A DNA stretch of 64,000 nt from Crocinitomicaceae bacterium (GTDB lineage Bacteria; Bacteroidota; Bacteroidia; Flavobacteriales_D; Crocinitomicaceae): contig JADJGJ010000004.1 of NCBI GenBank assembly GCA_016708105.1, forward strand, positions 124,001 through 188,000. The letters run 5' to 3'. This document shows positions 36,601 to 44,522 of the stretch, one piece after another. The notes below the pieces were generated by a model. It did no database searches and was not told the DNA's origin. It was given only the letters and a program-made list of their open reading frames with translations. How positions within the stretch are numbered: the stretch's first letter is position 1; each line of letters begins with the position of its first letter. Made by a program: the position numbers and the translations under genes.

Positions 36601-37104
36601 AATCTGACCATCTAACTGAAGATTAAGAGTAGATTGTAATGAGAGACTTTGTGCATTGCCTACCGTTATGCCGCGTGAAATACTGCCTTGCTTATTGAGC
36701 TTACCTGATCCAAACAAATCATCAGCCGGCATGGATGATGAAACCGAATAGACAAAAGGCTCAAAATCTTGCAAGGTGTCTGAAATAATTAAGTCGGTTG
36801 ATTTATGAAAAAGGGCTTTGGAAAAATCAAGCGGCATACGTTCGTAGGTGATCAAAATGCTATCCAATTCTGCACAATTTTTGAAGAATATTTTTGCTTG
36901 GATCGGGTCAAAATAAAATTCATCTTGTGGTATCGGACTTCCGTTTTTTGTTGCGTTAAATCCGGTTCGGTAAACTGACACCGTATCAAATTGAATCGTG
37001 TCTCCGGCACAATGTACGTAGCGCTGCATGCTCTGCTGTCCCCACGCAACATGAGATAGCAGCGCGCACAATACAAAACTGATATGTGCCAGAAATTTTT
37101 TCAC
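33658..37104 (-). CDS. Very large predicted outer-membrane protein
   Basis: 1148 residues with a signal peptide (MKKFLAHISFVLCALLSHVAWGQ). The N-terminal third has a conserved-looking segment (LNKQGSISRGITVGNAQ; SISDDNVPFQPEGNTQKLQE; a VYVDGKLLTRGQEFDYII loop-and-strand region). The rest is a long run of amphipathic beta strands ending in a Phe pair (GGMELRAFF), consistent with a large barrel. I recall similar uncharacterised proteins in Bacteroidota but cannot name the family. It is not a TonB receptor: no plug or TonB box is seen. It lies alone on the minus strand between plus-strand genes. Confidence 0.8.
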   Translation of the reverse strand: MKKFLAHISFVLCALLSHVAWGQQSMQRYVHCAGDTIQFDTVSVYRTGFNATKNGSPIPQDEFYFDPIQAKIFFKNCAELDSILITYERMPLDFSKALFHKSTDLIISDTLQDFEPFVYSVSSSMPADDLFGSGKLNKQGSISRGITVGNAQSLSLQSTLNLQLDGQIGPDLYMKGSISDDNVPFQPEGNTQKLQEFDQVYMKVYNDKFAVIGGDFWLYKPTGYFLNYTKRTQGISLEAYHPVSVGLSDGTASHKISGAFSKGKFSRNIIQGIEGNQGPYRLKGAENETYIIILAGTEKVYVDGKLLTRGQEFDYIIDYNTAEITFTANQLITKDKRIVVEFQYSDLNYARSLVAYSGEFKTEKVQGWFNLYTEQDARNQTIQQNLSSEKRAILAEAGDSLSLAYSNSIDSVGFFESRILYSMIDSMSYDSVLVFSVNPDSAFYQATFMYVGTANGDYVFDRYTAGGKVYKWVQPIAGVSQGDYAPIQLLFAPQHKRMYSAGANFSITKNINTSFELAMSDYDKNTFSDLHGEDDQGYAAKWKWKSAHSLGEKWKLNTQAGFELTDRNFQPVQWFRDVEFDRDWNVRYLPYTGNQYLSSAGFQFVGKSRGTIGYEFENFIWGNDYAAYRNKLNAGLRKGGFSFIANGSWLSSAGIEKTSFIRHDIHLAQNTRFIKFGFEDIHEWNERVEDGTDFLANTSYRFYDWKVYVSTADSMKNSAAIYYRERYDWFSDSTNLTQATRAQNIGLESSIGKNEISSLRVNVNYRFLDVLDTTLFSGQPENTLLGRMEHQLKLWKGAVLATTFYEAGSGLELRREFIYLEVNPGQGTYTWIDYNNDGVKDLGEFEIAIFSDQGNYIRVFVPTNTYVRTYSNQFSTSLILSPERIWNSKKGVLKFLSRFSNQTIYKINRKTSYEDNLEALNPFVYAIADTSLVSMSSSFRNSFYFNKTSSVFGITYSYQENASKILLSNGFDSRLNTFHDARLRWNISKVYNVRLNGIMGYKKSVSDYTTGRDYGIDYFEIEPAFSYQPGTAFRVSISGKYTEKLNNSVLQEKAIIRNAGIEFRLNQVQKGSFSAQFNYIVIDYTATINTSLAFEMLEGLKTGNNYTWTISYQRKVAQNLQLNFTYNGRKSESNSAIHAGGMELRAFF

Positions 37105-37540
37105 CCGGGTGCTAAAACACTAAAGATATACGGAATTACTCAAAGGAAATTGTACACCACCTGTGATTGAGACCGGCGGCACAGCACCCAAATCATCAAC
37201 TGATCAGGTGCCATGCTCCGTCTCCACTCATGCTTGCCGGTAAAAACAGAACGTTTTTCCGACAACCAAACCCTCCTCATTCGGTGATATAACGAATAGT
37301 GTTGAAAGGTTACAGGAAAAATTTTGCGGTTCTGATTTCATTGTCTTTAGTGGACATTTATGGTGAGTCAAATTTATTGGATAAAGGAGAGGGTATTAGC
37401 AAATCAAAGTTTTAGAAAACTTTTTATCACCATACTGCATGCATGGAGTTTTTTATAAATTCGCACTTTTTTTAATCTGTTGATAATCAATTTGCGCATT
37501 GAAGAATAAAGATCAAATAGTAAATATTGCCCCCATTGCG
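37105..37540. other. Divergent intergenic region before the toxin-like gene
   Basis: 436 bases between a minus-strand barrel gene and the toxin-like gene. No repeat, RNA or clear promoter was recognised. The frame can be extended to a TTG at 37499, but the added 14 residues do not look secretory. Confidence 0.5.
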
Positions 37541-37711
37541 ATGGGGAGTCAAAGGAGAGTTTCTTTGATATTTAATATTCATCTTCTACTATTTATTATT
37601 TCCTTTTTATCTTTTCACAAAAAGGATTTTCCCAAACCTACCCCGTTCAAACTTTTGTTCAGGTTAGTGCCCCGCATACAAGTTATCTGCCTGATTATGC
37701 TGATCCGATGA
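37541..37711 (+). pseudogene. Signal-peptide fragment of the polymorphic-toxin-like gene (frame 1 of 3)
   Basis: From ATG 37541 the frame reads MGSQRRVSLIFNIHLLLFII and SFLSF, a good signal peptide with basic N-end and hydrophobic core, then turns into nonsense. The continuation FSQKGFSQTYPVQ is in the frame one base back, from about 37612. One extra base in the T4 run (37612-37615) or the A5 run (37619-37623) would join them. It is therefore the displaced N-terminus of the next two entries. Confidence 0.65.
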
Positions 37712-38247
37712 GTAATCAGATGAGAATTTTTTTGACGCTCACTGATTTTTCTGTTCCATCTTATCAGGTGAAATTGCGATTTAAGTTTGAAGGAAATGGA
37801 TACAGTATCACCACTTCATCTCTTCTAAATTTACCATCTACCACTTTGTCTCCGGGTGTGCCGGTTGAAATATCGGGCAGTGATCTGGCACCTTATCTTT
37901 CAACTGAGAATTTAATTTTTTCAGGTCTTGATCAAACGCAGTATCAATTGCACAAGACACTGCCCGAGGGGCCATGCATGATTTGTGTTGAAGTAATTGA
38001 TTTCACTAATCCCAATCAACCAGTTTTGTCAGGACCCAATGCATGTACCCAGGTTTGGTTTTCGCTCAATGATCCTCCGCTTTTGAATACTCCTTTTTGT
38101 GGTAATGAAATTTCACCCACTGATCCGCAGCAAATTATTTTTTCCTGGTCGCCGCTTCACATGAATTCTATCAACAGCAGCGGAACGCAATACGTGTTTG
38201 AACTTTTTGAAATTCGCCCCGATGGTGCTGACCCCCCAATCAGGTAG
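37708..38247 (+). pseudogene. N-terminal extracellular module of the polymorphic-toxin-like gene (frame 2 of 3)
   Basis: The frame is open from about 37573, contains TYPVQTFVQVSAPHTSYLPD before the first ATG at 37708, and encodes about 215 beta-rich residues resembling the N-terminal module seen in giant secreted Bacteroidota proteins (TANFOR-like, recalled not searched). It stops at 38245-38247, just after a run of six C (38232-38237). Four or seven C would fuse it to the 1479-codon frame (DP-NQVVNSSLPIF). The break may be a sequencing error, a pseudogene mutation or a phase-variable tract. Confidence 0.7.
38232..38237 (+). repeat. C6 homopolymer at a frame break
   Basis: GA-CCCCCC-AAT sits exactly where the reading frame is lost. 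The zero-frame heptamer C-CCC-CCA also has the X-XXY-YYZ form of a -1 slippery site. Confidence 0.6.
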
Positions 38248-41200
38248 TGAATTCTTCTCTGCCCATTTTCATGCAAATTACCAATCAGACTTTTATCAAT
38301 TATGGTATCACAGAACCGCAGTTGCAAATTGGTATGTCGTACGCTTGGCGAGTGCGCGCGCAGGATATGGATGGACATGATTTTTTTAGAAACAATGGTT
38401 ATTCATCTGTCTGCACATTTACCTACGGGAATATTGCATCATCTGTAGCCGATGGTATCACACTCACATTAAACTCAAACGGCATTGGAACCCGCGTGGG
38501 GTATGCGTGGTGGAATGTCTCATCAACTTTTACACACTATAAATTAGAGCTGCGCAAAACCGGAAATCCAAATTACGTGTGGTTTCCGTATGAATCAACA
38601 ACGGGTGAATTAAAAATTTATCAGCTTGAACCAGCTACACAATATGAGTGCAGAGTGAAAGGTTGCATTGATGATGATTTTGAAAGTGAGTGGAGCAATG
38701 TTTCAGTTTTCACTACACAACCTGTACCTGATTATGCTTGCGGAAGCACCACCACACCACCCCTTGATGCAACCATCACACCACTTACCAACGCCATAGC
38801 CGGCATGACTTTTACCATTGGTCAATTTGAAATGTTGGTCACCGATATTCAACCACTTGATCCTGTTTTACAACCCGGACATTATAGCGGAACGGGAAAA
38901 ATTCAAGTTGGATTTGCGCTCATTAATCTGCGCGTAAAATTTGATGATATTCTGGTGGATGAATATCTGATGGTACGAAGCGGAAAAGTGGAAGCCATTA
39001 CCCAAGGCATGGATCAGTGGATTTATGAAAACGTGATTCCGCAGCCCGATTATTTTGTTGATGGAACCATCACTGATTTTTCATGGAATGATTCTACTTC
39101 AATTACCGTTTGGGTTGATGGAGTTGCCCAGAGTTTTAATTTTCAAAACGGTGAACCCATCATTATTCAAGATGACGAAGGCATGATCTACACCTTTAAT
39201 GCTGACGGCACTTATAGCGTGGTGAGTACTTTGGTTTACAGTTCAGATTATCTTGCCGCCACCAAAGATTATCGCATAGATTTTGAAGTGTACGATGAAC
39301 AAGAATTTGGTTTTGATAAAAAAGAATACGCAGCATGGATCAGTAATTATGAAGTGATTCGCTTGCTTGATTCTACTAATTATTTTGTTGCCTATAAATC
39401 TCTGGCTCCTGATCAAAGTGATTATGTCATTGCAAGCATCAAAAGTGAAAATCAACTTAGCGGTTTAAGTTTTGTTGCACTTGAAAACGGATCAGAGAGA
39501 CAACTCACCGCAGAAGAAATCAATGACACTACCTACAAAATTCTGCTTGATGGCATGAGCAGTTCATGCTACGTTTACGCAAAAGATAATGAACTGCGCA
39601 TTGGAAAATTATGGGTGAAAGTATTGGAAGAAATTTCATTTGATGTGGTGCTTGTTCCGGTTAACGGAGCGACACTTTCACAGATAGAAAACATAGAAAA
39701 TCAACTCAACGAAATTTACGCACAGGCAAACGTAACATTCAACGTAACCATAGCAGAAAATTACAACTCAACTACCTGGGATCTCAACGCTGACGGTAAA
39801 CTTCAGAACGGTGATATCAGTTTGGTGTCACACTATTCAGATGAAATGCGCTTGCTGCGTGAGCAATATTTTGAGAGTGATTCAGCCGATCATCAAAACA
39901 AATATTACCTATTCATTATACCAGAATTTTACGAGGCCGAACTAGAAGGCTACATGGTGCGCGGCAAAGCACTTGGATTTTTAAAAACCGGAGAAAACGC
40001 CATCACCGCCGCCCATGAATTAGCTCACGGAATTTTTTCATTGGAACATACCTTCCCTCAAATTGCGCAAGGCACCACCCCCAACTTGCTTGACTACTCA
40101 GGGGGGACACACCTCACACAAAAACAGTGGCAACACATTCACTCACCGCTTCCGGCGTTTTCGTTTTTGGATGATGAGGAGGGGGGGGAGCATGGTTCAA
40201 GTTTCAGTTTTATTGCTGATTTATTTTCAGAAGAACCGATCCAGTCTTCAGGCACCGTCAGTTTTAACTGTAGTCAGGCATTTTACAGCAAGTTCAATCA
40301 TTACATTGAGTTGCCAACAAGTGTTATGTCTTACATAACAGATTATTATTTCAGTGATGGTAAATTAAAAGGATTCCGCATAATTGGTCATCCCATCCAT
40401 GAAGACGGATATTATACTTTAAGATCCGGTGTATTCCCACAAAACCAAATCAAAACCAATGGTACTATCCAAATTCTTGAAAGAACGGGTTCAACTTCAT
40501 TTGTAAAAAATATCGATTTAACTCCTTATTCAAGGTTTGTAAATGACCCTACTAATGAAGCTGGATTCATTTCATACGCAGCAATCTCTCCAGATGGTAG
40601 TATAGACACGCTCTTTAGAAATATTCCCTCTACTTATAAAATAAATGCTACCGGCAGAGAATGTCAGTCTGGAGATATAGTTGTATACGACATTCTTAAT
40701 AATGAGGCTCAATGTCATACGTTAACTGAAACGGAATGTCAGACAGGAACAGATTGGGCACTCACCAGTGTGTCACCAGATGACGAAGTAAAATTATTGG
40801 AAATTGATTACACTGCTGAATATTATTATGCATCAACTAATTATTCATGGTTAAATGCACAATTAAGACCGGTAATAACATCAGCATACACAGATTTAAT
40901 TGTAGCAGAAAGTATCCGTTCTTTCAAGTTGGAAGGTATTATTTACTGTGGAATAACCATTAACAGAAGAGGAGATGATATTGTGGTGGGTTACGTCAAC
41001 AGAGATGAATTTATTGCGCGGGAACAGAGTCAGAATGAATCGCTAAAAATCAGAGACATAGAAGATATAATATTTTCAGATTTTGAATTTTCCAATATTG
41101 GTGATCTTGTTCACTATCGTTATTACGTTGAATATGGTGATTGTGTCGGATACTCAGAATACGAATTTGTGTACGACGGACGTGATCACTATGTTGAGCA

Positions 41201-42686
41201 ATCAACTCCGGTTGCAGGTTATTATTTCGCAGATACGGATGCTGAGATTGTTGCTAACAATTCCTGTTCTCTTGAGTTATTTGGAGATTTAATGTGCGAT
41301 GCTCTCAATATGGGTGCAGAGGGAATTGGTCAAATGGTTGACTATCTATTTTCAGTAGCATTGATACCGCCTGAATATTGGGATCCAACTGAACAAGAAT
41401 ATAACGATCTAGCATTTAGTATTTATGCTGCTGTGTCAACCGGCACTGATTTTTTTTCACTGAACATTGAGGCAAAACAGAAATCATTTGCTTTCATGTG
41501 TGGAGTTTGGAATGGTTTTGTGAACGAAATTGGTGGTATTGGTCTTGCAATGGCCATGCTGGCTGAAATGGTTTGCAATGCCAATACCAGAACAATCGTG
41601 TGGGAGGGCGTTAAAAAAGTGTTAGCTATTATTGCGCCATTAGTCACATTTGGTATTGCAAATCCCAATCCATTACTTGATTATTTAAATTCTGTATTAG
41701 AATCCTGGATGTCCATGAACGAATTTCAGCGACAAGAATTTCTAGGAAGGCAAATTGCCGCAATAATCTCAGCAATTTTTCCCGTCTCAAAAGCCAAGTG
41801 GGTTAGTGCATTTAACAAAGGTGCAAAGGCATTTGAAAAATTATCTTCTGAATGTCTCACGTTTTTCATAAAAGTAAAAAATCATCTGCATGAAGGCTTT
41901 GAAATACTTGGAGATGATATAAGAAAATTAGTATATAATTCAAATCAACATGGAGCATTGACATTGGCATCAGTGAGTGATGACGGGATCTTGATCATTG
42001 AAGATGCCAACCGTTGGTTTGATAGTTTTGAATCAAGTGAGGTGGTTGATGATTTGGGGCAGGTTGAGTATAAAATTGGTGAAAATGGGTTGAGTGAAAC
42101 GGATGAGTTGGTGGTGGTGAAGAAGCAGGATGGGACTGCGGGGATTGGGAGGAGGGATAATTTGTTACCAAGTGAAGTAATAAACGCCACCCAGCAAGAA
42201 TTAGAACAATTGTATGAGTCAATTTCAAACTCACCGCCAGCATATTATCTACCAGGGACAATAGAACATAAATCCGAACGTTGGGCACAATACAAATTAT
42301 ATAGGGGTGAAGATGCTATAAATTACCAGGCATGGAGTAATATATATAATGCCAATATTAACAAAGCCAATATTGCTAGACAGATTGAAGTGGATTACAT
42401 TAATTCAATAGGTTGGGGAAATCATCAGTACACAATTAATGCTGGAAGTCAAATTCGAAGACTGGATATTGCTGACCCTGCCTTATTAAAAGCAGTGGAA
42501 ATTAAATCATACGAATCAGGTAGAGTATACGCAACACAGGCAATACGAAACGAAATAATAGCAGATTCGTATTTGGTTAATGTCGATGGTTGGGAAATTG
42601 AATGGGTATTCAAGGGATGTGACTTAAGTCAGCCCCTTAGACAGCTTTTAGAAGCCGCAAATATTAATATTACAATAATTCCATAA
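38247..42686 (+). CDS. Giant polymorphic-toxin-like protein: metallopeptidase core and C-terminal PD-(D/E)xK nuclease-like tip (frame 3 of 3)
   Basis: 1479 codons; the true product probably starts at 37541 (about 1710 residues). Order: two fibronectin-III-like regions (to about residue 160), a long beta-rich part, a zinc-peptidase motif HELAHGIFSLEH (residues 590-601; HExxH plus a third His), further beta modules, a hydrophobic pre-toxin region (about 1070-1170), and a C-terminal tip. The tip contains D1407/D1410 and the E1418-x-K1420 pair (AVEIKSY), the pattern of restriction-endonuclease-fold toxins. No T9SS sorting domain ends the protein. A small gene follows 6 bp later. Base composition changes abruptly near 42040-42190. 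The toxin role is inferred from architecture. Confidence 0.75.
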   Translation: MNSSLPIFMQITNQTFINYGITEPQLQIGMSYAWRVRAQDMDGHDFFRNNGYSSVCTFTYGNIASSVADGITLTLNSNGIGTRVGYAWWNVSSTFTHYKLELRKTGNPNYVWFPYESTTGELKIYQLEPATQYECRVKGCIDDDFESEWSNVSVFTTQPVPDYACGSTTTPPLDATITPLTNAIAGMTFTIGQFEMLVTDIQPLDPVLQPGHYSGTGKIQVGFALINLRVKFDDILVDEYLMVRSGKVEAITQGMDQWIYENVIPQPDYFVDGTITDFSWNDSTSITVWVDGVAQSFNFQNGEPIIIQDDEGMIYTFNADGTYSVVSTLVYSSDYLAATKDYRIDFEVYDEQEFGFDKKEYAAWISNYEVIRLLDSTNYFVAYKSLAPDQSDYVIASIKSENQLSGLSFVALENGSERQLTAEEINDTTYKILLDGMSSSCYVYAKDNELRIGKLWVKVLEEISFDVVLVPVNGATLSQIENIENQLNEIYAQANVTFNVTIAENYNSTTWDLNADGKLQNGDISLVSHYSDEMRLLREQYFESDSADHQNKYYLFIIPEFYEAELEGYMVRGKALGFLKTGENAITAAHELAHGIFSLEHTFPQIAQGTTPNLLDYSGGTHLTQKQWQHIHSPLPAFSFLDDEEGGEHGSSFSFIADLFSEEPIQSSGTVSFNCSQAFYSKFNHYIELPTSVMSYITDYYFSDGKLKGFRIIGHPIHEDGYYTLRSGVFPQNQIKTNGTIQILERTGSTSFVKNIDLTPYSRFVNDPTNEAGFISYAAISPDGSIDTLFRNIPSTYKINATGRECQSGDIVVYDILNNEAQCHTLTETECQTGTDWALTSVSPDDEVKLLEIDYTAEYYYASTNYSWLNAQLRPVITSAYTDLIVAESIRSFKLEGIIYCGITINRRGDDIVVGYVNRDEFIAREQSQNESLKIRDIEDIIFSDFEFSNIGDLVHYRYYVEYGDCVGYSEYEFVYDGRDHYVEQSTPVAGYYFADTDAEIVANNSCSLELFGDLMCDALNMGAEGIGQMVDYLFSVALIPPEYWDPTEQEYNDLAFSIYAAVSTGTDFFSLNIEAKQKSFAFMCGVWNGFVNEIGGIGLAMAMLAEMVCNANTRTIVWEGVKKVLAIIAPLVTFGIANPNPLLDYLNSVLESWMSMNEFQRQEFLGRQIAAIISAIFPVSKAKWVSAFNKGAKAFEKLSSECLTFFIKVKNHLHEGFEILGDDIRKLVYNSNQHGALTLASVSDDGILIIEDANRWFDSFESSEVVDDLGQVEYKIGENGLSETDELVVVKKQDGTAGIGRRDNLLPSEVINATQQELEQLYESISNSPPAYYLPGTIEHKSERWAQYKLYRGEDAINYQAWSNIYNANINKANIARQIEVDYINSIGWGNHQYTINAGSQIRRLDIADPALLKAVEIKSYESGRVYATQAIRNEIIADSYLVNVDGWEIEWVFKGCDLSQPLRQLLEAANINITIIP
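40181..40188 (+). repeat. G8 homopolymer within the toxin-like gene
   Basis: Eight consecutive G in frame (residues DDEEGGEHG), the longest G/C run I found in the window. A G6 run at 40101-40106 lies 75 bases upstream in the same gene. Confidence 0.6.
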
Positions 42687-42692
42687 TAAACA

Positions 42693-43112
42693 ATGAATCA
42701 AAATCAAGAGCAATTTGAATGGTGGATAACCAACATTGATGAAAAAATTTCGAATTTAAAGAAGAAACTACCTTATGAGGTAAGCAAGTGTTTAGACAAT
42801 ACTATAGAATCTATCGACGTCCTCGAGAATTTTATGCTCCAATTTTTCAATTCAACAGACAGAAAAATTGATTTTAAATTATGTGACCAAATTGCAAGCT
42901 ATATCGCTGCTGTGTATAAATTAAACATAGCAAACTCCAAGTGGCATATTGAATTGGAGGATGAAAAAAATGTTTTTTTTAATAAACCTGGTTTGCAGGT
43001 AAATAACAAAATATTCTTTTATCCTCATTCATATGTCACTTCAGCAATTGACAGGAGAAAAGGAAATTTTATTTCTCAAGTAATCAAAAATCAAAAGAAT
43101 ATTTCAGAATAA
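42693..43112 (+). CDS. Candidate immunity protein for the upstream toxin-like gene
   Basis: 139 residues, soluble, no signal peptide, mostly helical at the N-terminus (EQFEWWITNIDEKISNLKKK) then mixed, with SYIAAVYKLNIANSKWHIE and FYPHSYVTSAIDRRKGNFIS. No family named with certainty. It begins 6 bp after the toxin-like stop, shares its AT-rich composition, and has the size and cytoplasmic nature expected of an immunity protein. The assignment rests on position and context only. Confidence 0.62.
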   Translation: MNQNQEQFEWWITNIDEKISNLKKKLPYEVSKCLDNTIESIDVLENFMLQFFNSTDRKIDFKLCDQIASYIAAVYKLNIANSKWHIELEDEKNVFFNKPGLQVNNKIFFYPHSYVTSAIDRRKGNFISQVIKNQKNISE

Positions 43113-43178
43113 TTGAACCCTTCAACTTACCCATTTTTAAAATAAATTAGCAGTAGTGAATGTATTCAATCACAACCC

Positions 43179-43191
43179 GCGTCAGAGACGC
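43179..43191. repeat. Short GCGTC-AGA-GACGC palindrome
   Basis: A perfect 5-bp stem with 3-nt loop inside a GC-rich island between the immunity candidate and the next gene. It may be a REP-like remnant. Confidence 0.3.
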
Positions 43192-43318
43192 TACGATGGT
43201 GAGTTGAGACTGAAGATACACTCTCAACCTCCTTTGCAAGTTGAGCCAGAGCCATAGAATTTGCCGCCTCATCCAATTTCCCTAAATTTACACATCACCC
43301 TTTGGCGTATATAGCCTA

Positions 43319-44365
43319 ATGAAACGAAGAAAATTTATACAAAACATCACCGGCCTAGGAATTGCAGGATTGGTCCTGCCTTCGTTTTCGTCTGTGAATA
43401 AATTGGCTAATAATGATGTTGAAAATTCAACCAAGAAAAAAATTCTTCCCAAGGCATTACTCAAAGGAGACACCATTGCCATAACCGGTCCGGCCGGTGC
43501 AATTTATGAACCTGAAACTATTGACAGAATAACCTCAAGGCTTGCTGAATTAGGTTTCAAAACTGTTCTGGGTAAAACCTTGTATGAACGCTTTGGATAT
43601 CTTGCCGGCACTGATCAAATGCGCGCTGACGAGTTGACGGAGTTTTATCGTGACACCAATGTAAAAGCAATTTTAACTATGCGTGGTGGCTGGGGTTGTG
43701 CTCGCATTCTTGATTTAATTGATTACACCGTAATAACTCAAAACCCAAAAATATTAATTGGCTTTTCTGATATTACTTCACTAGTGAATGCAGTTTACAA
43801 AAAAACCGGAATCATCACATATCACGGCCCTTGTGGCTATTCTACATGGACTGATTTTTCAACCATACAGGTTACAAAAGCTATCGCGGTTGGTTCTCCG
43901 TATACCATGCAAAATCCGGATGATTACAAGAAAGACTTAATTACACTCAGCCCCGGTAAAGCTCAAGGTGAACTGCTTGGAGGTAATATCACTGTGCTGG
44001 TTTCCATGATTGGAACTGCATACGAACCTGATTGGAAAGACAAAATTCTTTTTCTTGAAGAAACCAATGAAGAACCATATCGGATTGATCGCATGTTCTG
44101 GCAAATGAAACAAGCAGGAATTTTTGATCAGGCAAAAGGAATTGTTTTTGGTTCTTTCAATAAATGTTTTCCAGAGGAACCTGAGAAATCTTTCACCTTA
44201 CAAGAAGTGTTAGAACAACATTTCAAAGGACTTGCAATTCCAGTATACATGGGCGCTACCTTTGGTCACATGTCTCCTAAATTTACCTTGCCAATTGGTG
44301 TGAATGCTGAAATAGATGCAGATCATTTTACTATTAGAACATTAGAACAATCTGTTTTACCTTAG
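43319..44365 (+). CDS. LD-carboxypeptidase (peptidase S66), secreted
   Basis: S66 enzymes trim the tetrapeptide of peptidoglycan between the L and D residues during cell-wall recycling. The 348 residues start with a twin-arginine-like or Sec signal (MKRRKFIQNITGLGIAGLVL). The core has GDTIAITGPAGAIYEP, TMRGGWGCARILDLIDY, the nucleophile serine in IGFSDITSL, and the Glu/His partners expected in LFLEETNEEPYRIDR and GATFGHMSPKFTLPIG. The N-terminal RRKF suggests folded export by Tat, though a classical RRxFLK is incomplete. It is probably a single-gene unit. Confidence 0.93.
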   Translation: MKRRKFIQNITGLGIAGLVLPSFSSVNKLANNDVENSTKKKILPKALLKGDTIAITGPAGAIYEPETIDRITSRLAELGFKTVLGKTLYERFGYLAGTDQMRADELTEFYRDTNVKAILTMRGGWGCARILDLIDYTVITQNPKILIGFSDITSLVNAVYKKTGIITYHGPCGYSTWTDFSTIQVTKAIAVGSPYTMQNPDDYKKDLITLSPGKAQGELLGGNITVLVSMIGTAYEPDWKDKILFLEETNEEPYRIDRMFWQMKQAGIFDQAKGIVFGSFNKCFPEEPEKSFTLQEVLEQHFKGLAIPVYMGATFGHMSPKFTLPIGVNAEIDADHFTIRTLEQSVLP

Positions 44366-44439
44366 ACTAATTTTTACGGCTGACGAATAATTAACAATTC
44401 ATCTCACTTATTAAAAAATCCTTATTTCATTTCTTTCGC

Positions 44440-44473
44440 TTGACCATTAATCGGATGCAAAATTCTACCTTTG
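44440..44473 (+). promoter_or_regulatory. Candidate promoter for purH
   Basis: TACCTTTG (44466-44473) fits TAnnTTTG, with TTG at 44440-44442, 23 bases upstream. The purH ATG follows 50 bases later. Confidence 0.38.
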
Positions 44474-44522
44474 GCAACGGCAAGGAATAATATCTTCACC
44501 GGAAACAAAATCAATCGCATTC

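Noticed and set aside
37708..38247. An independent 179-residue gene
   Set aside because: Its upstream codons continue in frame with conserved-looking sequence (TYPVQTFVQV) and its end joins the next frame at a C tract, so it is a fragment of the larger gene.
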